Notes: a model not told the origin generated them from the letters alone. A DNA stretch of 64,000 nt from Curvibacter sp. (GCA_020621965.1 JAHRYV010000001.1:62001-126000), one strand, 5' to 3'. Numbered from the stretch's first letter, positions 27,541-36,342 are shown. Program-made: numbers and translations.

Positions 27541-30500
27541 TTATTTCTGGCCTTCGATGTACCAGTAGTTCTTGCGGCGCACCGGCGTGGCCGAGGGCTT
27601 GACCTTCGAGCCTTCGATGCCGGACTTCTTGGAGTTCGGCGCGCCGATGATGAAGGGCACGTTTTTGGTCTGCGTCTCGCCATTGATCTGGTATTCGACC
27701 GCTACGATGCCGGTCACGGGCGAGGGCGGCAGGCCGCCGCCGGTCAGGATCTGGTCGGTTGTCAATTTGCAGAAAACCGGGGCGGCGTAGATCTTGGCGC
27801 GACCCAGGTTGCTCAGGCAAGAGTTGGTGGACGGCGCCACCGGCTTGTTGGTGGCGAAATACGTCACGCCCATGGAGGTCGTCGGCGCGTTGACCACCTT
27901 CTCGCCGCTTTCCAAGTCCAGGTAGCAGCCATCGCCGGTGGAGGTGCCGGCTTCGCTGATGACCGTCATCGTGCTCGGTGTGATCGCAGCAGGCGTCACG
28001 GCCGGCTTGAAGCCCATGGTGCGGTCGAACACGGTGAAGAAGGCGTCCGTGGAAATCTGGTTCAGCGGCTTCTCCCGGTCGCCGCTGCCCACCAGCACGG
28101 CCACGAAGGTCGGCGCCATCACCACGTCCGGCGGATAGAAGAACTTGCGGTTGGAGGTAGCCGCGCCCTGCAGGGCCGCGAGCTTGTAGATGCCCCAGTC
28201 GGCGACGTCGGTGCTGCTCAGCGTCTCGAAATCCACCCGATAGACGTTGCCGCCCACGTCGACGGCATAGGCGCGGTCGATCTTGCCATCGATGTTGACG
28301 TCCATCAGCGTCACGTCGGCCGCGACGCTGCGCTCGGTCGGCAGCGAACGCAGCAGCGTACCGTCGAAGGCATCGAGCACCAGCACCGCGTTGCCCATGG
28401 TGGTGGCGCCGCGCGGCGAGGCGTCCTCGGCGGCGGCATCGTAGCCGGCGCCCATGATGATGACTGGGTTGGCCCGCCCCTTGACGAAAGCCACCTTGGG
28501 CTCGGACCAGGTCTGGCCCAACACGCCGAAGCCGCTGTCAGTGCTGGAACGTTTCCACTTGAATTTCGGCGCCGCCGGATCGCTGACGTCCAGGGCATAC
28601 AGCAGCCGGCCGCCGCGGCGCATGCCGACATAGATGTGCACCTTCTCCGTAACGCCCGCGGCGTCGATCTTCTGGTAAACCCCGATCGGACCGTCCATCA
28701 GGTAGTCGCGCGGTTTCGGATCGGTGAGGGCCGCGGGGGTGGTCGACAGGCGGATTGCCGGCGTGTTGTCGCGCAGACGCTTGAGCTTGCCCAGCCGCTC
28801 CTCCGCGGCAAAACCCCACAGTTCTTCGCCGGCGCCGGCGCCGCTCTGGTTGCCGTTGACCGCGCGCAGCAGGCCGTCGTTGGAGCCGTAGTACAGGATC
28901 ACGCCGGTGGTCCCGCCGTAGTTCACCACCGCCGGGCGCGAATGCAGCACGTCGCCGTGCACGCTGGGGCGGATGGTCGTGGTGCCGCCAGGCCCTTGCT
29001 CGTCCGCGGCATTGTCCGTGCCGCGGGCCCAGTTGATGATGGCGGTCCGCTCGGTGGCGGTGCTCACGCCCAGCATGGCCTGCGTGATGCCGCCGTTGCT
29101 GTCGACGAACTGGGCGGCCGTTGTCGTCGCCAGGTCGGTACCTTCGGCGCAGCCCAGGCAGGTGTAGACCTTGCGGGTGGCCTGCGACGTCGCGTAGTTG
29201 GTACGGATACGCTGGGCCACACCGCCTTTTTCCACCACTTCGCCGTCGGGACTGTCGGAGCCCGAAGGGGGTGTGCCCATGGGCTGGTTGACCCAGAAGC
29301 TGCTGTCCGTGGTCCAGAACGACACCGCGCTAGGCGCGATGAAGCCGGTGGAGCCGCTCACGATGGCGTTGCCGTTTGCGTCGGTCAGGGCGATGGAGTC
29401 TGTCGCTGGGTCGTAGGAGAACTTGTACTGCTTGACGTTGCCGCGCCAGCGCGGACGGCCCAGCTCATCCGGGCGGAACATGCCCATATAGACCTGGTTC
29501 AGATAGGTGCCGCGCGCGTTCACACTCACCGGCAGGCTGGCCGAGGAGAACACGCTGTTGACCGCCTGCATCTCGTTGAACAGTTTCAGGATGGCGTCCA
29601 CGATGGCGTTGACGCTGGAGCCGCTGTAGTAGTTACCGCCGCCCTGCCCCGCGGTGCTGGCCATCAGGACCGGAAAGGTACCGTCGCTGCCCGTGCCCGC
29701 CAGCACCGCGATGGCGTGAGTGGTCACGTATTGCTCACCGTCCTTGCTGCTGGTGTCCATCTTGGTCAGGAAGCGCGCCATCTCGTCCACCCAGTCGGCC
29801 TGGTCGTTGCCCAGGGCCGCGTTGACGATCTCCGCCTTCAGCTTGGCGCGCTCCGCCAGAGTCCAACTGGGCAGGTCGGCGTCCACACGCGCAGCCAGCA
29901 GGCCGCGCACGGCCTTTTCCTCGGTGGTGATCTGGGGCGAGCCGTTACCGATCAGGATGATGTGGTTCTTGGCGCAGGAGGCAGCCGCCGGGCTGTTGTA
30001 GGCACCGCCGGCCAGGAACGCGTCCCGGTCCCGCTTGGGTGCCAGCTGGCCGTTGCGCGGGGCCATGCCCTTGAAGTAGAGGTAGGCCTCGTACATGGCC
30101 TGGCCGTAGTCGGCGTTGCTGCCCTTGTCGGTGTTTACCGACAGGTTCTTGATGAAGTCCTTGTAGACCGCCTTGTTTTCCTTCGTCAGCGGCAGGAAAC
30201 GCACCCGCGGATAGGCGCCGGCGTTGTTCGGCTCGTTCATCAGCAGCACGCCGACGTTGAACAGCGCCGTGCCGTCTTCAGCCACCGGCAGCGCGTCGAT
30301 GGCGTTGTACAGCGCGCATTTCTCGATCGAGAACTTCTTGCCCTGGGGAGTCGGGCCGTCGGCGGTGTCCACCCCGTCGTCCTTGTAGTGGCAGGTGGGC
30401 GCGCCCGAGACGTTGGCCCCCCAGTTGGCCGAACTGTCCCAGATGAAGAGCACGTTGGGCTTGTCCGCGCTCAGGTTGGCGCCGACGTAGATGTCGATGT

Positions 30501-30609
30501 CCTCGGCGCGGGCGGTGCCGGCGGCGACCAGGGCGCAGGCGCCCAGCAGCAGCCAGCGGCGGCAGGCGCCGGCCCATCCACGTTGATTGCTTGTTGTTTG
30601 CTGATTCAT
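27541..30609 (-). CDS. pilY1: Type IV pilus tip/assembly protein PilY1
   Basis: The 1022-residue secreted protein has a signal peptide (WLLLGACALVAAGTARA), an N-terminal VWA-like region beginning NVLFIWDSSANWG, and a C-terminal beta-propeller of the PilY1/PilC type. The propeller carries DVNIDGKID (about residue 770), which matches the DxNxDxxxD calcium loop that controls pilus extension in Pseudomonas. The MIDAS motif reads DSSAN rather than DxSxS. It is the last gene of the pilE-fimT-pilVWX-pilY1 operon, 13 bases after pilX, and is probably carried at the pilus tip for adhesion and surface sensing. Confidence 0.93.
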   Translation of the reverse strand: MNQQTTSNQRGWAGACRRWLLLGACALVAAGTARAEDIDIYVGANLSADKPNVLFIWDSSANWGANVSGAPTCHYKDDGVDTADGPTPQGKKFSIEKCALYNAIDALPVAEDGTALFNVGVLLMNEPNNAGAYPRVRFLPLTKENKAVYKDFIKNLSVNTDKGSNADYGQAMYEAYLYFKGMAPRNGQLAPKRDRDAFLAGGAYNSPAAASCAKNHIILIGNGSPQITTEEKAVRGLLAARVDADLPSWTLAERAKLKAEIVNAALGNDQADWVDEMARFLTKMDTSSKDGEQYVTTHAIAVLAGTGSDGTFPVLMASTAGQGGGNYYSGSSVNAIVDAILKLFNEMQAVNSVFSSASLPVSVNARGTYLNQVYMGMFRPDELGRPRWRGNVKQYKFSYDPATDSIALTDANGNAIVSGSTGFIAPSAVSFWTTDSSFWVNQPMGTPPSGSDSPDGEVVEKGGVAQRIRTNYATSQATRKVYTCLGCAEGTDLATTTAAQFVDSNGGITQAMLGVSTATERTAIINWARGTDNAADEQGPGGTTTIRPSVHGDVLHSRPAVVNYGGTTGVILYYGSNDGLLRAVNGNQSGAGAGEELWGFAAEERLGKLKRLRDNTPAIRLSTTPAALTDPKPRDYLMDGPIGVYQKIDAAGVTEKVHIYVGMRRGGRLLYALDVSDPAAPKFKWKRSSTDSGFGVLGQTWSEPKVAFVKGRANPVIIMGAGYDAAAEDASPRGATTMGNAVLVLDAFDGTLLRSLPTERSVAADVTLMDVNIDGKIDRAYAVDVGGNVYRVDFETLSSTDVADWGIYKLAALQGAATSNRKFFYPPDVVMAPTFVAVLVGSGDREKPLNQISTDAFFTVFDRTMGFKPAVTPAAITPSTMTVISEAGTSTGDGCYLDLESGEKVVNAPTTSMGVTYFATNKPVAPSTNSCLSNLGRAKIYAAPVFCKLTTDQILTGGGLPPSPVTGIVAVEYQINGETQTKNVPFIIGAPNSKKSGIEGSKVKPSATPVRRKNYWYIEGQK

Positions 30610-30622
30610 ATCTCGCCTCTTT

Positions 30623-31195
30623 TCATTTGCAGGCACTGTCCGCGTCAGTGACCAGCACCCGCAGGGAAACCCCTTGGTGGACGGCCACCTCGGCGTCGCT
30701 GGCCGGGTCTTTCACGGAGGCCCGGATATTCCATTCGCTGTTGGCACACATCGAGTCGCCGGTTTCCGTGGCCCCACTGGTTGATTCGATGCCGGTGTTC
30801 TTGCCGCCGGCCGTGCTCATGCAGGCCAGATCAGCCGGCACACTCGGGTCCAGCTGATTGGCCTTGATCGTCTTGACCTTGTTGCACTTGGGCTGGGGGT
30901 TGCGGGTGACGTTGTAGTCGGCCTTGCCGTCGCCGTCGATATCCACCGTAAATGGCGTGGCGGCGATCAAGGCCGGATTGGTCGAGAACTGGGTGTTGCT
31001 GATGGTGGAGGCCAGCGCCACCTGCGCGGCCGCCAGGGCCTCGTTGCGCACCTGGATATTGCCGGTGATCCTGACGTTGGTCGTGGTCGTCTTGAACATC
31101 ATGACCGTCATCAGACTCATCACCATCAGGAAGATCAAGGTGACGATCAGGGTGGCGCCGCCCTGGCGCCCGGCTTCATGGTGGCATGTGCGCAT
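30623..31195 (-). CDS. pilX: Minor pilin/pilus assembly protein PilX
   Basis: The 190-residue protein starts MRTCHHEAGRQGGATLIVTLIFLMVMSLMTVMM, a class III signal with cleavage after G and an approximately 20-residue hydrophobic helix, as in PilX. Two cysteine pairs occur in the C-terminal domain. As a minor pilin it primes pilus assembly together with PilV, PilW, FimT and PilY1. The gene starts 3 bases after the pilW stop. Confidence 0.9.
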   Translation of the reverse strand: MRTCHHEAGRQGGATLIVTLIFLMVMSLMTVMMFKTTTTNVRITGNIQVRNEALAAAQVALASTISNTQFSTNPALIAATPFTVDIDGDGKADYNVTRNPQPKCNKVKTIKANQLDPSVPADLACMSTAGGKNTGIESTSGATETGDSMCANSEWNIRASVKDPASDAEVAVHQGVSLRVLVTDADSACK

Positions 31196-31198
31196 GGC

Positions 31199-32218
31199 TT
31201 ATCTTTCCCTCGGTCCCGCCACGTTCTGCAGCTTTGCGGTGGTGACGAACAGCTTGCGCTTGTACTTGTCGTTATACGGGCCCAGCGTGCCGTGCAGGCC
31301 CATGACATAACTTTTGGCGGGAACGGGCTCCTTGGCCTCGTCGTCGGTGCGGGCCAGCACGTAGATGCGGGCGGTTACGACGTTTTCCCACTTGTTGTCC
31401 GCCGCACCGGCCACGCCGCTGAGGGCGGTACGGTAGAGCTCGGGGATGCCGTCGTTGTTCGTGTCGAAACCGTACTCCAGCGCGATGTGCTCGATGCCGC
31501 TGGCCAGGGGCGTCACGGTGATCGTGTTGCCGGTCAGCTCGGCGCGCTTGAGGGTGGGGATCTTGTCGGCCGCGCTGCCCGTGCACTCGTTGCACGAGGC
31601 CACGTAATAGAGCCGGGTGATGTAGCGCCGCACGTCGCTGGCGGCGGTACAGGCGAGATTGCGCAGCGTGAAGGCGCTCTTTTGCGCGGCGACGACGTAG
31701 GCCGTGGCGGCGGTGTCGTCGTTGCACTGCGAGGTCTGCACGTAGGCGATGCCGGCACTGTCGTTGACGCTGGCCTGGGGGGTGGTGGTCGTCTCCAGGC
31801 GGCGCAGCACGACCGCCGGACTGGTGCTCGAAGAGTAGGTCGCGCAGGTCAGTGCGGCCAGTTCGGCCACTGTCTTGCCCTCCATCGGGCTGGGGCGTTT
31901 TTTGGTGTCGTTGTCCCAGCCCAGATCAGCGAGCGCGGTGGCACAGGCGCCGGGGTTGGTATAGACCGCGCTGTCCGCGGGCACTTCGCCGTAATACCCC
32001 GCGACCGCGAGTTCCTGGGCCAGCAGATCCACCACGTAGCGCCCGTTCTCGATCTGGCGCGAGGTGCTTTCCAGCTCGCGGCCAACCCGGCTGCTGTTGG
32101 CAAACATCACGGCCAGCCCCGCCAGCACGATCAAGCCGATGGCCATGCCGACCATCAACTCGATCAGCGTGACGCCACGCTGACCGGAACGGGGAAGGGT
32201 GGGTATGCGATGGTTCAT
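31199..32218 (-). CDS. pilW: Minor pilin PilW
   Basis: The 339-residue protein starts MNHRIPTLPRSGQRGVTLIELMVGMAIG, a prepilin peptidase site (RG|VTLIEL with Glu5) and a hydrophobic helix. The large C-terminal domain has many Cys and a DTNNDGIPEL calcium-loop-like stretch. It is typical of PilW in length and position. The start overlaps the pilV stop by four bases (ATGA), so translation is coupled. Confidence 0.92.
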   Translation of the reverse strand: MNHRIPTLPRSGQRGVTLIELMVGMAIGLIVLAGLAVMFANSSRVGRELESTSRQIENGRYVVDLLAQELAVAGYYGEVPADSAVYTNPGACATALADLGWDNDTKKRPSPMEGKTVAELAALTCATYSSSTSPAVVLRRLETTTTPQASVNDSAGIAYVQTSQCNDDTAATAYVVAAQKSAFTLRNLACTAASDVRRYITRLYYVASCNECTGSAADKIPTLKRAELTGNTITVTPLASGIEHIALEYGFDTNNDGIPELYRTALSGVAGAADNKWENVVTARIYVLARTDDEAKEPVPAKSYVMGLHGTLGPYNDKYKRKLFVTTAKLQNVAGPRER

Positions 32219-32787
32219 GAGAGCACCGGCAACTGCAGTACCACGGTGACGGCCCGCCGGGTGGCCTCGCTGTCGTAGGCGTCCTTGCCGCAGGCGACGG
32301 TCGGCGCGCCGCTTTCGCGCAGACCCTGCCAGACCACGGCCACCATATAGATGTTCGGCGCCGCCACCGGGTCGGGCCGGCTGATGCAGCCGCGCGCGCC
32401 GATCATGGCGCCCACCTTGCTGCCGCCCAGCTTCTCGGCCGCGCCTTGCAGCAGCGCGCCCCACTCGCACTTGTCCCGCGCCGCCGTCGTGGTCTCCAGC
32501 GTGCAGTCAGTTGCCGCGGTGGTGCCGATGTCGACGGTGGTGACGTAGTTCGCGATCTGAAGCGGGTTGGCCTCCATGCGTTGCGCCATGTCCTTGACCA
32601 GGACCAGGGCCTGGGCGCGCTGGTAGGCCTCCATCTGCGACACCGTGGCCTGGGTCTGCATGCCGAACATGCCCAGGATGCCGAAGGCCACGATGAGCAT
32701 GGATATCAGCACCTCGATCATGGCCGCTCCGCGCTGGACGGCGGGACGCGGAGATCGATGGCTGTGAATTTGCGCGGGCGCTTTCAT
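32215..32787 (-). CDS. pilV: Minor pilin PilV
   Basis: This 190-residue prepilin has MKAPAQIHSHRSPRPAVQRG|AAMIEVLISMLIVAFGILGMFG (in part), in which the hydrophobic segment AMIEVLISMLIVAFGILG is the PilV hallmark. Its stop overlaps pilW and its start overlaps the fimT stop by four bases each. It belongs to the priming complex of the pilus. Confidence 0.92.
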   Translation of the reverse strand: MKAPAQIHSHRSPRPAVQRGAAMIEVLISMLIVAFGILGMFGMQTQATVSQMEAYQRAQALVLVKDMAQRMEANPLQIANYVTTVDIGTTAATDCTLETTTAARDKCEWGALLQGAAEKLGGSKVGAMIGARGCISRPDPVAAPNIYMVAVVWQGLRESGAPTVACGKDAYDSEATRRAVTVVLQLPVLS

Positions 32788-33254
32788 GGGCAGGCCTTGG
32801 TGTTGCTGCTCGGCTGGCCCGAGGGCTGCACGGTGATGCAGCGGTAGGTGCTGTTGCCGTCGAAGACCTCGAAGCGCACCGTCGACGTCACGCCGGACAG
32901 GCGGCCGGCGTTGTCATAGGTCAGGCTCGTGGGCGAGCGAGTAATCGTGACGCCGCCGCCCACGCCCTCGCGCTGGCCCAGCAGTTCCGACGTCTCCACT
33001 GTCTTGACCGCCCAGCCGTCTGCCCAGGCCGACGCCGGGCTCAGGCTGACGTCCTTGTTGCGCTTGATCGCCTCGCTACGCGCCAGCAGCAGATCGGCCA
33101 CCAGCGCGTTCGTCGCCGCCCGGGCGCGCTGGCCGGCGATCAGCGAGCGCATGCCCGGCGCCGCCGCCAGCGTCAGCACCGTCAGTATGACAACGACGGT
33201 CATCAGCTCGATCAGGGTGAAGCCGCGAGCGCGGCGCCGTGCTGGGGAGTGCAT
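32784..33254 (-). CDS. fimT: GspH/FimT-family minor pilin
   Basis: The 156-residue prepilin starts MHSPARRRARG|FTLIELMTVVVILTVLTLAA (in part) and continues with the GspH/FimT-type domain (AATNALVADLLLARSEAIKRN). The C-terminal region has a conserved disulfide-like Cys pair (YRCITV...KACP). It sits between pilE and pilV with a four-base overlap to pilV. FimU is an equally good name. Confidence 0.9.
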   Translation of the reverse strand: MHSPARRRARGFTLIELMTVVVILTVLTLAAAPGMRSLIAGQRARAATNALVADLLLARSEAIKRNKDVSLSPASAWADGWAVKTVETSELLGQREGVGGGVTITRSPTSLTYDNAGRLSGVTSTVRFEVFDGNSTYRCITVQPSGQPSSNTKACP

Positions 33255-33268
33255 GACCGTGGCCTGGT

Positions 33269-33667
33269 TTACCAGCAGTTCGCCGGCAGCTTGGTGCCGT
33301 TCTGATCAATGGACAAGGGCGCGCAGCTGCTGTCCTTGGCCTGGTCGCCGGTCGGCGTCGCCGTCGCCGTGAAGGTCGGCTTGACGCCGGCGCCCAGGGT
33401 GATGGCCACTGTGTAGCGAGCGCTCACCTTGGCCGGCACCGTGGTGTTCAGTTCGGCCACGGTGGCCACGTATCTGCGCGTGTCCACCAACATCTGTTGC
33501 TGCCGGGAAGCGATGTCCATCAGCGCCGCCTGGGCCTCGCTGCGATGCGATTTGCGCATGGCGCTGTTGTAGCTGGGCAGGCCGACCGCAACGAGGATGC
33601 CGATGATCGCCACGGTAATCATCAGCTCGATCAGCGTGAAGCCGCGCGCCTTGCTCTTTGCGTTCAT
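33269..33667 (-). CDS. pilE: Type IV pilin PilE (major-type pilin)
   Basis: The 132-residue prepilin begins MNAKSKARG|FTLIELMITVAIIGILVAVGLP with Glu5 and the long N-terminal helix. The C-terminal SSCAPLSIDQNGTKLPANCW forms the disulfide-bounded D-region. I chose the ATG at 33667 (9-residue leader). A TTG at 33709 with a strong GGAGG 7 bases upstream is a real alternative and would give a 23-residue leader. It is the first gene of the operon, with a 14-base gap to fimT. Whether it is the major subunit or a PilE-like minor pilin cannot be told here. Confidence 0.88.
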   Translation of the reverse strand: MNAKSKARGFTLIELMITVAIIGILVAVGLPSYNSAMRKSHRSEAQAALMDIASRQQQMLVDTRRYVATVAELNTTVPAKVSARYTVAITLGAGVKPTFTATATPTGDQAKDSSCAPLSIDQNGTKLPANCW

Positions 33668-33824
33668 ATGCTTGGTCCGCTCTGGGCGGTTCTTAGGTTT
33701 CTGTTCCAACGACGTCCTCCATATGAAACGGGGCGCCTATGTTTTGATTTTAGAAATCTGAGTGATGCTTTCTTGTTTGATTCCGTAAGCACGTTCTAAT
33801 TTATGTTGCCAATTGTGAGAACTT

Positions 33825-33849
33825 GTCACGAAAAACAGCATTTCGTGAC
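33825..33849. promoter_or_regulatory. 9-bp inverted repeat in the pilE/tetR divergent region
   Basis: GTCACGAAA and TTTCGTGAC are perfect inverted 9-bp arms with a 7-base spacer, in an AT-richer stretch about 160 bases upstream of pilE and 100 bases upstream of the tetR gene. It differs from the TetR operators further right. It may be a regulator site or a hairpin. Confidence 0.5.
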
Positions 33850-33920
33850 TTTCTACTGTGTTTCAGCACGAAGACGGCTGCTATGTAGGCACCGACCCGA
33901 CGCGATCGCTGCGGCTTGAA

Positions 33921-33942
33921 CTTTCGCACAATCGTGCTAAAG
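33921..33942. promoter_or_regulatory. Candidate TetR operator upstream of its own gene
   Basis: CTTTCGCACAATCGTGCTAAAG is a near-palindrome ten bases before the tetR start. Sixteen consecutive bases (TTTCGCACAATCGTGC) recur at 34616-34631 before the small membrane gene, which suggests a shared operator and autoregulation. Confidence 0.75.
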
Positions 33943-33951
33943 TTCAGCAAC

Positions 33952-34566
33952 ATGAGCCAGGGTATGGACGCCAAAACCGCCAAAAGTGAGCTGACCCGCG
34001 CCGCCATCGTCGGCGCCGGGCTGGATCTGGCCGCCACCGAAGGGCTGGAGGCGCTGACGCTGCAGGCGGTGGCCGACCGCGTGGGCCTGTCCAAGAGCGG
34101 GGTGTTCTCACGGATCGGCTCGCGCGAGACACTGCAGACGGCGGTGATCGAGGAGTTCGGCCGCCGCTTCCTGGCCGATGTCTTCGTCCCGTCCATGCAG
34201 CAGCCCAAGGGGCTGCCCCGGCTGGACGAGATCGTGCGCCGCTGGCTGGCCCGCATGAGCCGGCCGGAGGCGCACAGCAGCTGCATCTACGTGCCCGGTG
34301 CCTTCGAGTTGGACGACCGGCAGGGGGTGCTGCGCGACCTGCTGCTGCTGGAGGTCACGCGCTGGCGCGCCGCTTTGCGGCGCACCGTGCTGCAAGCCGT
34401 CGAGGCCGGCCATCTGCAGGCCGGTACCGATGCGGAACAGCTGGTGAGCGAAATCTACGCCCTGGCCATCGGCCTGCTGCACGACACCCGCTTCCTGCGC
34501 GACGCCGGTGCCCCGGCCCGTGCCCTGGCCAGCTGGCAGCGCCTGCTGCGCAGCTACCAGACCTGA
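33952..34566 (+). CDS. TetR-family transcriptional regulator
   Basis: The 204-residue repressor has the TetR helix-turn-helix at residues 10-55 (RAAIVGAGLDLAATEGLEALTLQAVADRVGLSKSGVFSRIGSRE, in part) and a helical ligand domain resembling the TetR_C group with ALRRTVLQAVEAGHLQAGTDAEQLV. An alternative ATG is at 33964 (MDAK). Matching palindromes before this gene and before the downstream 37-aa gene indicate that it represses itself and the hydrolase unit. The inducer is unknown. Confidence 0.9.
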   Translation: MSQGMDAKTAKSELTRAAIVGAGLDLAATEGLEALTLQAVADRVGLSKSGVFSRIGSRETLQTAVIEEFGRRFLADVFVPSMQQPKGLPRLDEIVRRWLARMSRPEAHSSCIYVPGAFELDDRQGVLRDLLLLEVTRWRAALRRTVLQAVEAGHLQAGTDAEQLVSEIYALAIGLLHDTRFLRDAGAPARALASWQRLLRSYQT

Positions 34567-34616
34567 ACTCCGCTACACGGCATGCACCACCGCCCTCACT
34601 TTTTTGTCGACCAGAT

Positions 34617-34634
34617 TTCGCACAATCGTGCGAA
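34617..34634. promoter_or_regulatory. Candidate TetR operator upstream of the small membrane gene and hydrolase
   Basis: TTCGCACAATCGTGCGAA is a perfect palindrome with 7-bp arms and a 4-base centre, 13 bases before the ATG of the 37-aa ORF. It matches the site in front of tetR over 16 bases. Binding here would block transcription or translation start of the downstream unit. Confidence 0.78.
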
Positions 34635-34647
34635 GAAAGGAAGCTTT

Positions 34648-34761
34648 ATGTGGATCATCTTTTCCGGCCTCGGCCTCTATCTGCTGGTCCGCGGCCTGAT
34701 CGCCGCCCTCAAGTCGCTACGCAGCGTGCCGCGCAGCAACCGCGACTGGATCTTTTATTAA
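34648..34761 (+). CDS. Small membrane peptide, 37 aa
   Basis: It is too short for the ORF track. The sequence MWIIFSGLGLYLLVRGLIAAL is one hydrophobic helix, followed by a basic tail KSLRSVPRSNRDWIFY. AAGGAA lies 6 bases before the ATG. The gene sits between a TetR operator and the alpha/beta hydrolase gene, which starts 13 bases after its stop, so the two look like one operon under TetR control. Unknown family. Confidence 0.65.
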   Translation: MWIIFSGLGLYLLVRGLIAALKSLRSVPRSNRDWIFY

Positions 34762-34774
34762 GACAGGAGTCGCC

Positions 34775-35671
34775 ATGAACCACGCCACCGCCGACACCGG
34801 CCCCTACGGCCACTCCGCCGCCGTCCGCCTGATGCGGCTCGGACTGGCCGCCTCCCAACGCCTGTGGCCCGGCCTCGCCGTCCAGACCGCCCAGCGCCTG
34901 TTTGGCACCCCCGTGCCGGCGCGCCGCCTGCGGCGCCGACCGGCCTGGGCCCAGGCCTGGCAGGTCGAGCACTGGCCGTTCGAGCGCAGCGGCCTGACGC
35001 TTTATGCGCCGGCTGCCGGCGCAGGCGGGCCGGCCGTGCTGCTGACCCACGGCTGGGGCGGCCATGCCGGCCAGTTGCTGGGCCTGGCGCAGGCGCTCGC
35101 CGAGCGCGGCCTGCAGCCGCTGCTGCTGGAGATGCCGGCGCACGGCCTGAGCCGCGGCGCCGCCAGCAACCTGCCGCAGTTCGCCCGCGCCCTGGAGTAC
35201 GCAGCCGCCCGGCTGCAGCAGCGCGGCCGCGCCCCGCAAGCCGTGGTGGCGCACTCGCTGGGCGCCAACGCGGCGGCGCACGCCGTCAGCCGGGGCCTGC
35301 CGGTGCAAGGGCTGGTGCTGCTGGCGCCACCGGCCTCGCCCCACGAATACACGCGGCTGTTCGCCCGCCTGTTCGGCCTGAGCGAGACCACCCGCGCGGC
35401 CATGCAGCAGCGCATCGAGGCGCGCGAGGCCATCCTGATGCCGCAGTTCGAGCCGCAGGCCGTGGGCCCGCGCATCCACGTGCCCACGCTGGTGGTGCAC
35501 GACCGGGGCGACCGCATCAACCGCTTTGCCGACGGCGAGGCTTACCACCGCGCCATCGCCGGGGCGCAGCTGCACACCACCGAGGGCCTGGGCCACGCCA
35601 AGATCCTCAAGGATGCGGGCGTGCTGGCCGGTGTGGCGGCGTTCGTGAGCGCAAACATCGGCGGGCGCTGA
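34775..35671 (+). CDS. Alpha/beta hydrolase
   Basis: The 298-residue protein has the hydrolase fold motifs: the oxyanion-hole region LLTHGWGGHAGQ (about 88-98), the nucleophile elbow AHSLGAN (a variant of GxSxG, Ser about 163), an Asp in VVHDRGDRIN (about 244) and a His in EGLGHAKIL (about 272). No signal peptide. The substrate cannot be assigned. It is under the same TetR operator as the preceding 37-aa peptide by position. Confidence 0.85.
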   Translation: MNHATADTGPYGHSAAVRLMRLGLAASQRLWPGLAVQTAQRLFGTPVPARRLRRRPAWAQAWQVEHWPFERSGLTLYAPAAGAGGPAVLLTHGWGGHAGQLLGLAQALAERGLQPLLLEMPAHGLSRGAASNLPQFARALEYAAARLQQRGRAPQAVVAHSLGANAAAHAVSRGLPVQGLVLLAPPASPHEYTRLFARLFGLSETTRAAMQQRIEAREAILMPQFEPQAVGPRIHVPTLVVHDRGDRINRFADGEAYHRAIAGAQLHTTEGLGHAKILKDAGVLAGVAAFVSANIGGR

Positions 35672-35688
35672 AGCGCCGCCGGCCCGCC

Positions 35689-36342
35689 TTACTGCGTGCC
35701 AAAGATGCGGTCCCCCGCATCACCCAGGCCGGGCAGGATGTAGCCGTGGTCGTTGAGCTCGCGGTCGATGGCCGCGGTGTAGATGGGCACGTCCGGATGC
35801 TCCCGGTGCAGGGTGTTGATGCCTTGCGGACAGGTCAGCAGGCACAGGAACTTGATGGACTTCGGCTTGCACTGCTTGAGGCGTGTCACGGCGGCGGCGG
35901 CCGAGTTGCCGGTGGCCAGCATGGGGTCGACCACCACCACGTCGCGTTCCTCCATATTGCGCGGCATCTTGAAGTAGTACTCCACCGCCTGCAGCGTCTT
36001 GGGATCGCGGTACAGGCCGATATGGCCCACACGCGCGCCGGGCACCACCGACAGCACGCCGTCCAGGATGCCGTTGCCCGCGCGCAGGATGCTGGCGAAC
36101 ACCAGCTTCTTGCCGTCGATCACCTTGCCGGTCATGGTCTCCAGCGGCGTCTCGATCTGCACGTCCTGCAAGGGCATGTCGCGGCAAACCTCGTAGATCA
36201 TCAGCGCCGCCAACTCACCCAGCAGGCGGCGAAAGCTGCTGGTGCTGGCCTCCTTCTTGCGCATCAGGGTCAGCTTGTGCTGCACCAGGGGGTGGTTGAT
36301 CAGGTGGACGTGGGCGCGGGCGGCGGGGTCGATGGCGATCAT
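35689..36342 (-). CDS. upp: Uracil phosphoribosyltransferase
   Basis: The 217-residue enzyme has [29 protein letters not shown] (in part) and the PRPP-binding loop [18 protein letters not shown], then the C-terminal uracil site [25 protein letters not shown] (in part). It salvages uracil with PRPP to UMP. The start [24 protein letters not shown] matches the family. It is divergent from the uracil permease gene, forming a uracil salvage pair. Confidence 0.95.
   Translation of the reverse strand: MIAIDPAARAHVHLINHPLVQHKLTLMRKKEASTSSFRRLLGELAALMIYEVCRDMPLQDVQIETPLETMTGKVIDGKKLVFASILRAGNGILDGVLSVVPGARVGHIGLYRDPKTLQAVEYYFKMPRNMEERDVVVVDPMLATGNSAAAAVTRLKQCKPKSIKFLCLLTCPQGINTLHREHPDVPIYTAAIDRELNDHGYILPGLGDAGDRIFGTQ

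Noticed and set aside
27391-30651. 1086-aa plus-strand ORF
   Set aside because: It is the antisense shadow of pilY1. The translation is His/Val/Gly-rich with no domain, and the minus strand has clear PilY1 motifs and operon overlaps.
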